The notes below the pieces were generated by a model. That model was not told where the DNA came from and ran no database searches. It was given only the letters and a program-made list of their open reading frames with translations. Shown piece after piece: positions 1 through 10,233 of a DNA stretch of 64,000 bases; within the stretch, counting starts at the first letter, position 1, and each line of letters begins with the position of its first letter. Where the stretch lies: positions 1 through 64,000 of the forward strand of contig JAVGVS010000239.1 in NCBI GenBank assembly GCA_032718565.1, written 5' to 3'. This stretch comes from Distichodus sexfasciatus. Lineage: Eukaryota; Chordata; Actinopteri; Characiformes; Distichodontidae. A program made the translations under genes and the position numbers.

Positions 1-356
1 AAATGTAGTTAACTTTAAGACTTGTTTGTGCATACCTGGTGGAATCTGTTGTTGACGGATAGCGGATGCAATTATTCCTTTGTGGTGTGAGACCTGGATG
101 ATCTTGAAATACAATCTAGCCTGAGTTTTGGTGACCGGGTCCAGTTCCTTTCTCAAAACATTAGTAAATTAATCTATAGGTATTGCAGTCAAAGGTTTAG
201 AATGGGGGCGCATAAATGTTTGTGGCCATGGATAAGATTTAAAATAATAAAGTAAGTGGAGAATGTAAAGAGGTCAACACTGAGGATTTTTGTTCAGAAT
301 GATATGAGCTTGGGATTTTCCCTTACCTGAAAAGCCAGGTCCTAGGTTTTAAGGTC
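1..356. other. non-coding stretch, no gene seen
   Basis: I see no exon, long open frame or recognisable repeat head here. The sequence is moderately AT-rich and leads directly into the first telomere-like tract. It is probably repeat-derived subtelomere-like DNA, but I cannot assign a family. Confidence 0.4.
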
Positions 357-388
357 CTAACCCTAACCCTAACCCTAACCCTAACCCT
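357..388 (-). repeat. short telomere-type tract (CCCTAA)n
   Basis: About five perfect CCCTAA hexamers stand in a row. CCCTAA is the complement of the vertebrate telomere repeat TTAGGG. The tract is short and internal, so it is an interstitial telomeric sequence and not a chromosome end. Confidence 0.9.
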
Positions 389-680
389 AGGTTCCAGATG
401 GCTCAAAAATTCTGGGTAAAAAGTGGATTGTGGGTGGATTTCAAGTCCAAGTCTTGGGTTGAGCAACCTTCTTGATCCAACAGGTCCTCAGGAATGAATG
501 AGATCTGCCGTCCTGTTGCTCCAACAGACAAGCACAAAAACGCTGCACCGAAGAGACAGGAGGGAAAAACCCAGCTCTAAAAAAGTAGTCCAAAAAAAAG
601 GACAAGTAAAAGAGTACTTAGCAGTTTAAAAGCAGGATATAAAAATCCACAATGTTGAGCTCAAAAATAGAAAACTGCCT
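389..680. other. repeat-like flank between telomere-type tracts
   Basis: There is no coding potential. The piece from about 590 to 680 runs straight into the hammerhead-like motif that follows, so both may belong to one retroelement remnant. No family could be named from sequence alone. Confidence 0.3.
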
Positions 681-719
681 GACGTTTCGTAAATATTATT
701 ACTTCATCAGAGGCTGACT
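681..719 (-). other. hammerhead-ribozyme-like core motif
   Basis: On the minus strand CTGATGA (704-710) is followed by a short partly self-complementary stretch and then CGAAAC (684-689). These are the two conserved core blocks of hammerhead ribozymes, which are known in the terminal repeats of Penelope-like retroelements. Stem II here is weak (about 4 bp) and an extra A follows the first block, so an active ribozyme is doubtful. A decayed retroelement terminus is the likeliest reading. Confidence 0.35.
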
Positions 720-725
720 ATAAAG

Positions 726-866
726 GGTTGGGGTTAGGGTTAGGGTTAGGGTTCAGGTTAGGGTTAGTGATTAGGGGTAGGGGTTAGGGTTAGGGTTTTA
801 ATGATTAGGATGAGGATTAGGGTTAGGGTTAGTGTTAAGGTTAGTGTTAAGGTTAGGATTAGGGTT
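726..866 (+). repeat. degenerate TTAGGG repeat block
   Basis: Many TTAGGG hexamers with variants such as TTAGTG, TAGGGG and TTAGGA stand in the plus orientation, opposite to the tract at 357-388. This is degenerate interstitial telomeric DNA. It directly abuts the 215-bp module that follows. Confidence 0.85.
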
Positions 867-1080
867 GTATATGAGGTGTGTAAGACAGTATTCTGATGAT
901 TAGGATGATCACTAGTAATGTCAATATTAAGCAGACATATTATGACAAACCTATCATTCATCCAAAATGAATCTTTTGTCCTACAGCTGGCGCATCTATG
1001 ACTAATTTTCTCTCTTAATTGTCCTGAGTAAATTGCAACATTAAAGACATTAGGTGACATTAACCCTAACCCTAACCCTA
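867..1080 (+). repeat. subtelomere-like module, copy 1
   Basis: It begins GTATATGAGGTGTGTAAGAC and ends GTGACATTAACCCTAACC. Nearly the same sequence recurs at 1640-1855 and 10024-10233. TTAGGG repeats sit on its left and CCCTAA repeats on its right, so the ends look like telomere-motif inverted repeats. The open frame across it on the minus strand is poorly supported, being broken or altered between copies, and I do not call it a gene. Confidence 0.75.
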
Positions 1081-1269
1081 AATTGCAGTGGAAGGGGACC
1101 CACGAGAAGAGCCAGAGTGAAAGCCAAGTTTAGGTTTAAATTTAGTATTAGGGTTGGGAGAATGATGTTGGGAGAGTGATGATAAGTGCCCAGGCCAGAA
1201 GGTACATATGTTAAAATTAATAAATGAATAAATGAGATTTCTGAATAGAAATTTTAAAAAGTGTTTTAA

Positions 1270-1530
1270 ATTGTGGTTTGTGTGGGATTCAAACTGGGGT
1301 CTCTGCCTTGCAGATCTAGTGATTGTTCTACTAGTCCATTCAGAGGTATTGGGTTAGGCGATGCAAGATAGAGATGTGTATGCAGTTTTGCTTTTTTTTA
1401 AAGAAAAGGTAGGAAAGTGAACAGGGGTTAGGGTCCGGGCCAGACCGGATTCAAACCCAGGTCGCTGGGAAATAAAGAGGTGTTACCCTACTTTGCCACC
1501 CAAACAGTGATTGGTGCTCACTTATAAAGC
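1270..1530 (-). repeat. two tRNA-like repeat units
   Basis: Read on the minus strand, the unit at about 1383-1530 has an A-box-like TGGCAAAGTAGG followed by a B-box-like GGTTTGAATCC, the internal pol III promoter spacing of a tRNA. A second, diverged unit with its own B-box-like block lies at about 1270-1370. These look like tRNA-derived SINE heads, not functional tRNA genes, because the cloverleaf cannot be completed. Confidence 0.5.
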
Positions 1531-1584
1531 ACATACCAATACAATACCTTTACATTTGAATGGATTACTAAGTTGGGGTTGGGG

Positions 1585-1639
1585 TAAGGATATGTTGAGG
1601 TTAGGGTTTGGGTTAGGGTTAGGGTTAGGGTTAGGGTTT
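1585..1639 (+). repeat. TTAGGG tract beside module copy 2
   Basis: Degenerate and then perfect TTAGGG repeats in the plus orientation run into the second copy of the 215-bp module, the same arrangement as at copy 1. Confidence 0.85.
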
Positions 1640-1855
1640 GTATATGAGGTGTGTAAGACAGGATTCTGATGAGTAGGATGATCACTAGTAATGTCAATAT
1701 TAAGTAGACTTTTTATGACAAACATATCATTCATCCAAAATGAATATTTTGTCCTACAGCCAGCACATCTGTGACTAATTTTCTCTCTTAATTGTCTTGA
1801 GTAAATTGCAACATTAAAAATATTAGGTGACATTAACCCTAACCTAACCTTAAAT
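1640..1855 (+). repeat. subtelomere-like module, copy 2
   Basis: It is closely similar to 867-1080 over its whole length, with scattered substitutions. It is again flanked by TTAGGG on the left and CCCTAA-type sequence on the right. Confidence 0.75.
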
Positions 1856-1899
1856 TGCAATGGAACTAGGGTTGCAACTCTATCTTGCACCATGCAATG

Positions 1900-2600
1900 T
1901 GTATGCAGTTTTGCTTCTTTATAAAGAAAAGACAGGAAAGTGAAGAGGAGGCCACACTGGATTCGAACCGGGGTCCCTGGGAAGTAAAGAGAAGGTGTTA
2001 TCCTACTTTGCCTCCCAAACAGCGATTTGTGTCTACTTATAAAGGACTATTTTCCCTAATTAATTTGAAAGTAACAGAACACATCTGTAGTGAAAAAAGA
2101 AATCTCAAAAAAAGAAAAGTTTTATGGAAGATGTTTTGCATATGATTCAAACCGGGCCCTCTACCACACAGACCCAAGGAGTGTTCCACTACTCCAAACA
2201 GAGATATTGAATTGGCGATGAATGGAAGAAAGTTGTATATGAATACACCTTTTTAATGAAAAGATAGTGAAGTGAACAGCAGACCAAGCAGGACTATATT
2301 CCTGGTTAGTTTAAAGGTGGAAGAATAACACTGTTAAGAAAAGCAAAGAAAAGTTTCCAGAAAAAAGAAAAAACAATTTTTTGAAATATTAAGTCACGGA
2401 GTGTATGTAAGAAAATTGTACATGGATACACATTTTTTTTAAAATGAGAAGTGAACAGGGGACCAGGCAGGATTCAAACCCAGATCTATGGAGGGCTAGG
2501 GGAGGTGTTACCCTACTTTGCCACCTAGTTGGCGACATAAAATGGATTATAGAGGGCCATTGTCTTTAGTTAATCCGAGGGTAAAATCTTTATGTTTTGA
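1900..2600 (-). repeat. further tRNA-like repeat units
   Basis: The units at about 1905-2045 and 2440-2580 match the 1383-1530 unit. In the first of them the minus-strand B box is a perfect GGTTCGAATCC. A unit like that at 1270-1370 recurs at about 2140-2220. The alternation suggests a decayed tandem array of two tRNA-like units of roughly 100 and 145 bp. Confidence 0.5.
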
Positions 2601-2640
2601 AGAGATTATGGACTGGTGAAGCTTAAAAGGGAGGGACTGA

Positions 2641-3188
2641 GGTCGGGTTAGGGTATTAGGTAGGGGTCAGGGTAAGGACATATGGGTTAAAGTCAGGGTT
2701 AGGATTTTCTGGCTAGGATTAGTCAGGAGTAGGGTTAGGATTTGGTTTTCTTGGTTGGGGTAGGGGTTAAAGAAGGTGTGGGAGCAGGAGCAAAGGGTTA
2801 GCGTTGATATCTTATTAGGGTTAGGGTGAGGATGAGGGCAGGGTTAAGGTAGGGGGTAAGGGATTGGGGTTAGGGCTGGGGTGGTATGAGGTTCAAGAAA
2901 GGGCTAGGGCTATGGTTAGGCTGAGGATGAGAGTAGGGTTAGGGCTGGGGCTAAGGGGCTGGAGTTAGGGTAGGGGTCAGGCACGAGATTCAAGGAAAGG
3001 TTGAGGTTAGGGTTGGGGTTAGGTTAGGGTTGGGGTTAGGTTAGGGTTAGTGTTAGGGTTGGGTTAGGTTTAAGGTTGGGGTTAGGGTTAAGGTTGAGGT
3101 TGAGGTTAGGGAATGGGGTTGGGGTAAAGGTTAGAGATGGGGTATAGAGAAGGGTTAGGGTATAGGATGAAAATCACACAAAGTGAAG
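2641..3188 (+). repeat. long degenerate TTAGGG-like tract
   Basis: About 550 bp of G-rich plus-strand sequence is made almost wholly of TTAGGG variants such as GGGGTTAGGTTAGG. It ends in one unit of the telomere-motif minisatellite also seen at 9167-9600 (GGATGAAAATCACACAAAGT). No open frame of note. Confidence 0.85.
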
Positions 3189-3212
3189 GTTTTTACGATA
3201 TCTTTTTTTTTT

Positions 3213-4930
3213 CATTAAACCCACCACCACACCCCCCTCTTCAGAGGACGACTTTATTTATTTATTTATTTTTTCAATTTATTAAAATACGTAAACAGGA
3301 TAAATAAAGTTGATGAGAGAGGCAACAGAGGGAGGGGGAGAGAAGAAGAAAAAGAAGAGGGAAGAGAGAAAAGAAAGAAAAAGAAAAGAGAGGAAAAGGA
3401 GGATAGAGGGAAAAAAAAAAACAGATAATCTGCTTCCAGACCTGCGGACAAAAATAGAAAACAGAGGACACAACAGCAGAGAAATTGCAGCAACAACTAA
3501 CATCTGTATGAATCACAGTAAATGCTACATGTTAAATGTTATTGAGCAACGCACATAACAAATATTACAGAATATATTTTGAAGGAACAGCAGATCGAGA
3601 CAGTGTGTATCTGTGAGCACCTGTTTTTACATCAATGTGGATGCTTGTGTGCACACCTGTGTGTGTGAGCACGCTTGAGTTCATAAGGTTCCTCCATGTA
3701 AGTGTTTAGTAGTATGTGTGGGGAACCACAGCCCCGTCCCGCAAGGCATGAAGCAGACACGGAGGGGACCCGGGACCCAGACATCCGGAGGCCCCCCAGG
3801 GCCCGGGAGTCCCAGGAGAAACACCACTGGGAGATCTGAGGTTCCCTCCCAAGCAAAGGCAGAGGAAAGCCCGGAGGGGTCATCCAGTAGCCACAGTGCT
3901 GAGATGTTGAATGAGGTGGAGTCTAAGGCCTGACCTGACACATGGAAAAAGACCAACAGGCGCACATATACGCAAGCATACATTCCCACCCTCATGCACA
4001 CAAAGAAATATACACTCGCCCACATGTAGACACACAAAAATCGACATGGTACCCCCACTCATACTCCCCATGTATACAATTGGCGCCAGACCCTGGAGCT
4101 GAACCCCTTTCGCTCTGGCGTGGAGACAGGAAGACCACCCTGGTCCCCGCAGCAGCAGAGAGCACCACCAGCCCAGACCCAGGAAAGAAACAGAGGGGGC
4201 AAGGTGTGGAGCCAGCTCCCCCGCTGACCCCCATAGGCACCCCCGTTGCCCAAAAACTACCCAGGGCGGGGGGCACAGGCCCGTCCAGAACAGGGCCCAT
4301 GGCCGCGGCACCACCGGCCCCCACAGAGCTCGGGGAGGGCCATCAGGCCCCACAGCAGAGGAAATACTATCCCCACCCCAACATTCAGTCATCTCCCAAA
4401 CTACATAAGACAATAGACACCCAGGTTAGGCCAGTCCTCCACCTCTGTTGGATTCCCCCTGCAGTGTGCATCCTGACAGATGGTAAACAATATCCCCACC
4501 AGTGAAAGGGGCCCCCAGATTCACCGATGCGGCAAAGGCCCCCGCACCAGCGTCGGGCCCAGCGCAGCACCAAGCCACACTCCCTGCGGCACACACACCA
4601 GGACCCAGCCCCCCAGGCCCAGCCGGAACCCCAGCCCGGAGGCAGAGTGCCCCCAGGACCCCAAGCCCCCCCCGGATCTTCCCCGGAGCAGTACGGCCGC
4701 CAGACCGGAAACCCATGCCTGCCGGCACAGGCCTCCCCAGCAGCGCCGCACCCGGCCCCAGAAAAACACCACCCAAGAGCCACCAACACACCCCATCCAG
4801 GCAAGGACCCCAGCCACAGCGCTGAACCCCCAGGAATCCCCCCCCAGAGGAACCCCCCCCAAGCCCATATGGCCCTCCCCACATCTACAACAAAGACCAA
4901 AGCCGGGCAGAATCGTGACCCCCACTCACA
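3213..4930 (-). other. LINE 3' untranslated region, G-rich
   Basis: This lies between the ORF2 stop and the poly(A) tail. In the LINE sense strand, 3700-4930 is very G-rich with repeated runs of four to eight G, while the end (3310-3420) is a C/T-rich tract. G-rich tracts able to form quadruplexes are known in mammalian L1 3' UTRs. Several open frames cross it because stop codons are rare in such DNA; none resembles a protein. Confidence 0.65.
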
Positions 4931-7900
4931 CTAGGTGATGGAGCCGATCAAAGGAGCCCAGAGAGATTGGTCTAATATGGCAGCAGAAGCTGTATCCAGA
5001 CTAATATAGTCCAACAAACGATCTCTATATTGATTGATATTAAGATTATTTTTATTTTTCCAGTTCATGAGGACAGTCTTCTTAGCAATGCATAAGGCGG
5101 TGAAGGCCATGTGGACTGTGTTAACCTCTGTAGTGATACCATCTAGGTCGCCCAACAAGCAGACTGAAGGAGAGGTTGGAATGGAACATTTAAGACACTT
5201 TGATAAGTCTTCACAAATCCCATACCAGAACCTCTGAACAGGCGGACAGAACCATAGAGCGTGGATGTAATTGTCAGGTGTATTGCCTTGACAGTGTGAG
5301 CAGTTGTTAGAAGCTATAAAACCCATCCTAAACATGCGATGACCTGTGTAGTGCACTCTATGCAGGATTTTGTATTGTATTAATTGTAAATTGGGATTTC
5401 TAATCATTTTAAAGGTTTTTAAGCATATCTCAGACCAGAAATTGTGGTCCCAGCTGACTGATAAATCTGCCTCCCATTTTACAATAGGGAGCGATACTGA
5501 TTCATCTATTTTGCAAAATGTCCTGTATATTTTAGACAATAATTTGGGGGTTTTGAGGTTAAGGAATTCTGCCACACTTGGTGTTATTTGTAATTTTATA
5601 TGATTAGACTTAAATGTCCTTTTTACTATATATTTAACTTGTAGATATTCTAAAAATCTGTTCTTGTTAATCCCATATTGTTTAACTAATATGTCGAACA
5701 GAATAAAGTCTGTCCCTTCGAATATATGTTCTAAGTATTTAATGCCTTTACAACTCCGGTCGGTGAAGTTTATCATATTGTTGTTTAGTAATATGTCAGG
5801 GTTATTCCAGATAGGAGTACGTTTGCATGGGATTAGTGAAGACTCAGTCATTTTAAGTAACTCCCACCATGCTGTCAGAGAAGAGCTGATACTGATGCTT
5901 TTGAAGCATATGTGTCGTTTGATGATTGAGCTAATAAATGGCAGATCCGAAATCTCTATATTATTGCATAGTGCCTGTTCTACATCTAGCCAAGGCTCAT
6001 CTAAGAAGGTGTGTTTTAACCACCCTGAAATGTGTTGAAGCCTATTGGCTAAGAAATAGTGATAAAAGTTTGGCAGATCTTGTCCTCCTTTGTCCTTGAT
6101 CTTTTGCAGCGTTTTTAAGCTAATACGCGGGGGTTTACCTTTCCAAAGAAATTTAGAGATGGAGGAGTCCAAAGATCTAAACCAGTCAGGTGATGGTTTA
6201 CTCGGGATCATTGCAAATAAATAATTAATTCTTGGCAAAACCATCTTTTTTATTGAGGCGACTCTTCCCATGAGTGATATAGGTAGGGACTTCCATCTGG
6301 CTAGATCATCTTCTACCGTCTTTAAAAGTGGGATATGGTTTAATTTAGTCTGCCAGTCTAGGTGAGACATTAATGCCTAAATATTTGATATTTCCAGATT
6401 GCAGTGGAGTGGAAGCAGAGTTCTCGAAGGAGCAATTAATCGGGAGAACTGTAGATTTTAACCAGTTTATCGAATAATCTGAGACTCTTGAGAAAGAGTT
6501 TATTAATGTAATTACCTCAGATAGATTGGTTTGTGACTGCTGGAGAAAAAGTAACACATCATCTGCGTAAAGACTGACTTTATGTTCTACATTCTTGCAT
6601 TTAATGCCTGTAATTGCTGTAGCCTGTCTAATTGCTGCTGCTAGTGGTTCAATAAAAATTGCAAACAGTGAAGGTGAGAGGGGGCATCCCTGCCTGGTGC
6701 CCCTTTTAAGACAGAAGCTGGAGGATGTTTGGTCATTTGTCTTGACACATGCTGTTGGAGAATTATATAATATTTTTAACCAATTTATAAAAGAGTTTCC
6801 GAAGCCAAATTTATGTAGAACTGCAAATAAAAAATTCCAGTTAACCCTATCAAAAGCTTTTTCTGCATCTAGAGACAATATAGTAATAGTATAGTATAGT
6901 ATTTTAAAGTTTTTATTGCATGAATAGTCTATCAAGTTAAGTAATCTACGTGTATTTGTTGAGGAATGCCTCCCTTTTATGAAACCAGTTTGGTCGGGAT
7001 GAATTATGAGAGGGGTTATCTTCTCTATTCTTTTCGAGAGAGCTTTGCAGATTATTTTAATGTCCACATTAATAAGGGATATTGGACGATAGCTGGTAGG
7101 CAACACAGGGTCTTTGCCTGGTTTTAGCAAAAGATTAATGTTGGCAGAGTTCATATTTGGTGGAAGTTTACCATTTTCCTTGGTTTCCTGTATTCCTGTA
7201 ACATTCTGTGGAATGTTGGTGCCAGAATTGCCCAGAATTCTTTATAGAATTCTGCTGGAAAGCCATCTGGACCTGGAGCCTTTTTATTAGGCATACTGTT
7301 CAGGGCTTCCTGAAGTTCATCTGATGTCAATGGAGAATCCAATGCCATCGCTTGAATGTCTGATAATTTTGGAAGAATTATATTATCAAGAAACTGATCA
7401 ATTTCGTCTTTAGATGGGTTTATCTCTGGTGAATATAAAGATTTGTAAAAGTCCCTGAAAGTGTTATTTATTCTTTCAGGGTCATATGCTGTGTCCTCTG
7501 TTAAATCTTTAACAGCACCTATAGTTGTAATAAAATCTTCATCTTTAAGCAATGATGTATTAAATCTCCAGTTTTTACTTGGTGGAGTGGCCTTCTTAAT
7601 TATTAGAGTTAATGATACAGGAGCATGGTCGCTGACAACTATAGGGTGTATCTCTGTGTCTGAAATGTTACTCAGTAGTGAGCTGCTAGTTAGGAAATAA
7701 TCCAGACGAGAGTAAGAGTGATAGACATGTGAGAAGAAAGTATATACCTACGGTTGGGGTGAAGTGAACGCCATGCATCGCAAAGTCCGTAGTCGCTCAT
7801 GTACTGTTTAACTATATTTGTGGATTGCCAATTGCGCTGAGTTCCAGCTGTACTGAGCCGGTCCATTTCTTTGTTTAGTCCAAAGTTGAGGTCTCCCCCA

Positions 7901-8314
7901 AGAACAAGTGCGCAATCTAGGTGTTCAGAGAGTGCAGTAAAGAAAACGTGGAAAAAGGAGGGGTCATCAACATTTGGACCATATATACTGACAATACATA
8001 ACTTTTTGTTAAATATAGATAATTTAATGATTAGAAATCTACCCTCTGGATCTATAACTGTATTGAGTACTGTGAAATTAACATTTTTTATGTATTAAAA
8101 TTGCTACCCCCCTTTGCCTAGAGTTATAGCAGGCTGAGAACACATTGGGAAACTCAGTTGTTTTAAGATCATCTGCAGCTGTGGCAGGTCTATGAGTCTC
8201 TTGTAATAAAACAACATCTGCCTGTAGTTTTTTAAGCTGGCTAAATATTTTTAATCTCTTCTCTCTGGAGCCAGCTCCATTCACATTCCATGTGAGAAAC
8301 CTTAGTGTGCCCAT
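4931..8314 (-). pseudogene. L1-type ORF2 (endonuclease-reverse transcriptase), broken
   Basis: It starts MGTLRFLTWNVNG, the APE-type endonuclease N terminus, with the catalytic QETH motif about 40 residues in. The reverse transcriptase shows GFIKGR, a GTRQGCPLSPSLF block and the catalytic YADD box (near 6565). The C-terminal region ends at a stop at 4931-4933. Frame changes occur near 8080, 7740, 7150-7200 and 6345-6370. The stretch normally linking endonuclease and reverse transcriptase seems shortened by well over 100 residues near 7550, where the end of the endonuclease runs almost directly into the FRDFYKSLYSPE segment. It cannot encode an active enzyme. Confidence 0.9.
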
Positions 8315-8784
8315 AGATGCGTGTGTGTAGCTAATGTTGCATGCTGCATGTGATGCTCAGATGAATGAGACATCAGTGAGCGTGTATGCGCTTGTGTGTC
8401 TATATGTCTGTGTGCGCTGTGAGGTCGGAGTGGTGGCGTTGACGCTGAGTGCATATATACATGGTCATGCCGTGCAGATATGTAAAGAAATAGGGTGTTG
8501 TGTGTGTGAGTAGGAAAGCAGGTGATCGGTGCAGTGAGAGAGGTAGAGAAGTGAGAAGAAGTGAGAAAGAAAAACAAAGGAGCAAGCAGGGAGGGATGCA
8601 AATAGAGACGTGACAGAAACAAAAACGAAAACATTATAACAACATTTAACGCTGCAGAGACTGACGGTATCGTGTTTGTTATGATGCGAAATATTAGCGA
8701 ATTGACATAAATAGTTAGATAGAGGTTAATGGAAGAGCAAGAGAGAGAAAATAAAAATATAACGGATTCTTATCTGGACTGGTG
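8315..8784 (-). other. LINE spacer between ORF1 and ORF2
   Basis: About 470 bp between the ORF1 stop and the ORF2 start, rich in TG/CA and GA tracts. Two short minus-strand open frames cross it but are low-complexity and have no recognisable domain. Confidence 0.55.
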
Positions 8785-9151
8785 TTAATATAACCAGGGA
8801 GTGGTACTGGGGTCGCGGTAGAGCTGCCCGTCCACGTAGAGCCGGTCCACGGCTATGACAGCTCGGGAGCCCTTCTGGATGAAACTTCTTCGGATTGGGA
8901 ACAGCACTTTGCGTCACTCCAGGATCTCTTTGGGGAACTGGTCGTTCACGCTAAAGTCTGCTCCTCTCAGCTCCCTGCCGCGACTCTTCACCTGCTCCTT
9001 CTGCTTGAAGTGTCCGAATTTTGCCACAATGGGATGCGGCCTCAGGGCTCCAGGCCTTTTGGCTCCCAGCCGATGGACTCTTTCGAAGCGGATGTTTTCC
9101 ATGGTGTCCTCCAGAAGCTTCAGGTGCGTCTTTATGAAATTTTTGACTGTA
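8785..9151 (-). pseudogene. L1-type ORF1, C-terminal fragment
   Basis: The minus-strand frame contains ENIRFERVHRLGAKRPG and HPIVAKFGHFKQKE, typical of the L1 ORF1 RNA-binding protein (Transposase_22 family) RRM and C-terminal domains. It continues to a stop at 8785-8787 but has one internal TGA at about 8914, probably a CGA to TGA CpG decay. The N-terminal part is missing because the LINE is truncated at 9151. Confidence 0.8.
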
Positions 9152-9166
9152 GTTTTTGCGATATCT

Positions 9167-9600
9167 CTAGGGTTAGGGTTAGGGATATAGGATGAAAACC
9201 ATGCCAAGTGAGTTTTTTGGCGATATCTCGAGAATCCAATCGACATGAAACCAAGACCATTGGATTCAGGATGAGATTCCGCATCGATTGGTATATTTAA
9301 CCCTACCCTAACCCTAACCCTACCAATACTAACTAGGACCTTGGGAAGTGTTTTTTCTGAAAATTGGCCTCTCAAAGTGAGGGTTTTCCTTATTTCTCCG
9401 TCTGTCTGAAAACCATGCAAAGTGAGGGTTTTTGTGATGTCTAGGGTTAGGGTTGGAGTATAAGATGAAAACCATGCAAAGTGAGGGTTTTTGCAATATC
9501 TAGGGTGAGGGTTAGGGTATAGGATGAAAACCACACAAAGTGAGGGTTTTTGCGATATCTCTAGGGTTAGGGTTAGGGATATAGAATGAAAACCGTGCCA
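9167..9600 (+). repeat. telomere-motif minisatellite
   Basis: Several units of about 65-70 bp share the pattern GATGAAAACCATGCAAAGTG, then AGGGTTTTTGCGATATCT, then CTAGGGTTAGGGTTAGG. Some units are reversed or broken, for example ACCCTAACCC near 9305-9325. One more unit survives on the other side of the LINE at 3160-3203, which shows that the LINE split this array. Confidence 0.8.
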
Positions 9601-9658
9601 AGTGAGTTTGTCAGAATGTCAGAATGTGATTCACACAGTGCTTACACATAACAGCTTC

Positions 9659-9860
9659 ACAGTTGGTGGCATAACGGTAGAGTGTTTGCCCCATGATCAG
9701 AAGGTCACAGGTTCAATTCGAGGGCTGGAAAAGTTACCACATGAGCAAGGTACCGTGCCCAAGCACTGTTCCTTCGCAGATGGGTCAAATGCAGAGGTCA
9801 AATTTCGTTGTGGTGCACTGTGTGTTCACAATGACAATCATGGTCACTTTTTTCACAAAA
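9659..9860 (+). mobile_element. tRNA-headed SINE (family A)
   Basis: It starts with a tRNA-like head (A-box-like TGGCATAACGGTAGAG, B-box-like GGTTCAATTCG), continues through GCAAGGTACCGTGCCCAAGC and a body, and ends GACAATCATGGTCACTTTTT. Similar copies lie near 27.8, 30.1, 33.2, 43.2 and 54.3 kb. Confidence 0.75.
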
Positions 9861-10023
9861 CTACACTTCTGGCCTTACCTAAGATCACAAATCCATTAAG
9901 TGGATTCTTGTACTAAATAGTCACCACTGGACTCAAAGGTGAAAGAAGTTCATATTAAGCATGTGCTGGCCTCATGTTAAGGCTCTGTGTGTGAGGCAGG
10001 CGTAACCTTTTGGCCAGGTGAAG

Positions 10024-10233
10024 TGTATATGAGGTGTGTAAGACAGGATTCTGATGATTAGGATGGTCACTAGTAATGTCAATATTAAGTAGACTTATTA
10101 TGACAAACATCATTCATCCAAAATGAATCTTTTGTCCTACAGCCAGCGCGCGTCTGTGACGAATTTTGTCTCTTAATTGTCTTGAGTAAATTGCAATATT
10201 AAAGACATTAGGTGACATTAACCCTAACCCTAA
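10024..10233 (+). repeat. subtelomere-like module, copy 3
   Basis: The third copy of the module at 867-1080 and 1640-1855, again ending in AACCCTAACCC. Here the left side lacks TTAGGG repeats, so this copy may have been truncated or moved away from the telomere-like block. Confidence 0.75.

Larger units (their letters stand above)
3204..9151 (-). mobile_element. 5'-truncated L1-type LINE with target duplication
   Basis: A minus-strand non-LTR retrotransposon. From its 5' end at right it has the C-terminal part of ORF1, a spacer, ORF2 (endonuclease, reverse transcriptase, C-terminal region), a 1.7-kb 3' untranslated region and a poly(A) tail, seen as T-run 3203-3212. Direct repeats GTTTTTACGATATCT (3189-3203) and GTTTTTGCGATATCT (9152-9166) flank it, differing at one base, as target-primed insertion predicts. 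The target is a telomere-motif minisatellite unit. The 5' end stops inside ORF1, so the insert was born truncated. ORF2 is broken in several places, so the copy is dead. Confidence 0.9.

Noticed and set aside
764..1893. Minus-strand open frames sharing a segment (LREKISHRCA)
   Set aside because: They belong to the repeated 215-bp module; the tails are translated telomere repeats, and the third copy at 10.1 kb does not keep the frame.
1383..2045. Possible tRNA genes from A-box and B-box matches
   Set aside because: No complete cloverleaf can be formed and the units recur as dispersed, decayed copies, as expected of tRNA-derived repeats. The same holds for the SINE heads elsewhere.
357..3188. 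Regular short repeats that could suggest a CRISPR array
   Set aside because: The repeats are telomere hexamers without unique spacers, in a vertebrate genome.
3880..4938. Several overlapping open frames of 110-187 codons on both strands
   Set aside because: They arise because stop codons are rare in this C/G-rich LINE 3' UTR. Their proteins are Pro/Arg- or Gly/Trp-rich low complexity, and the frames overlap on both strands.
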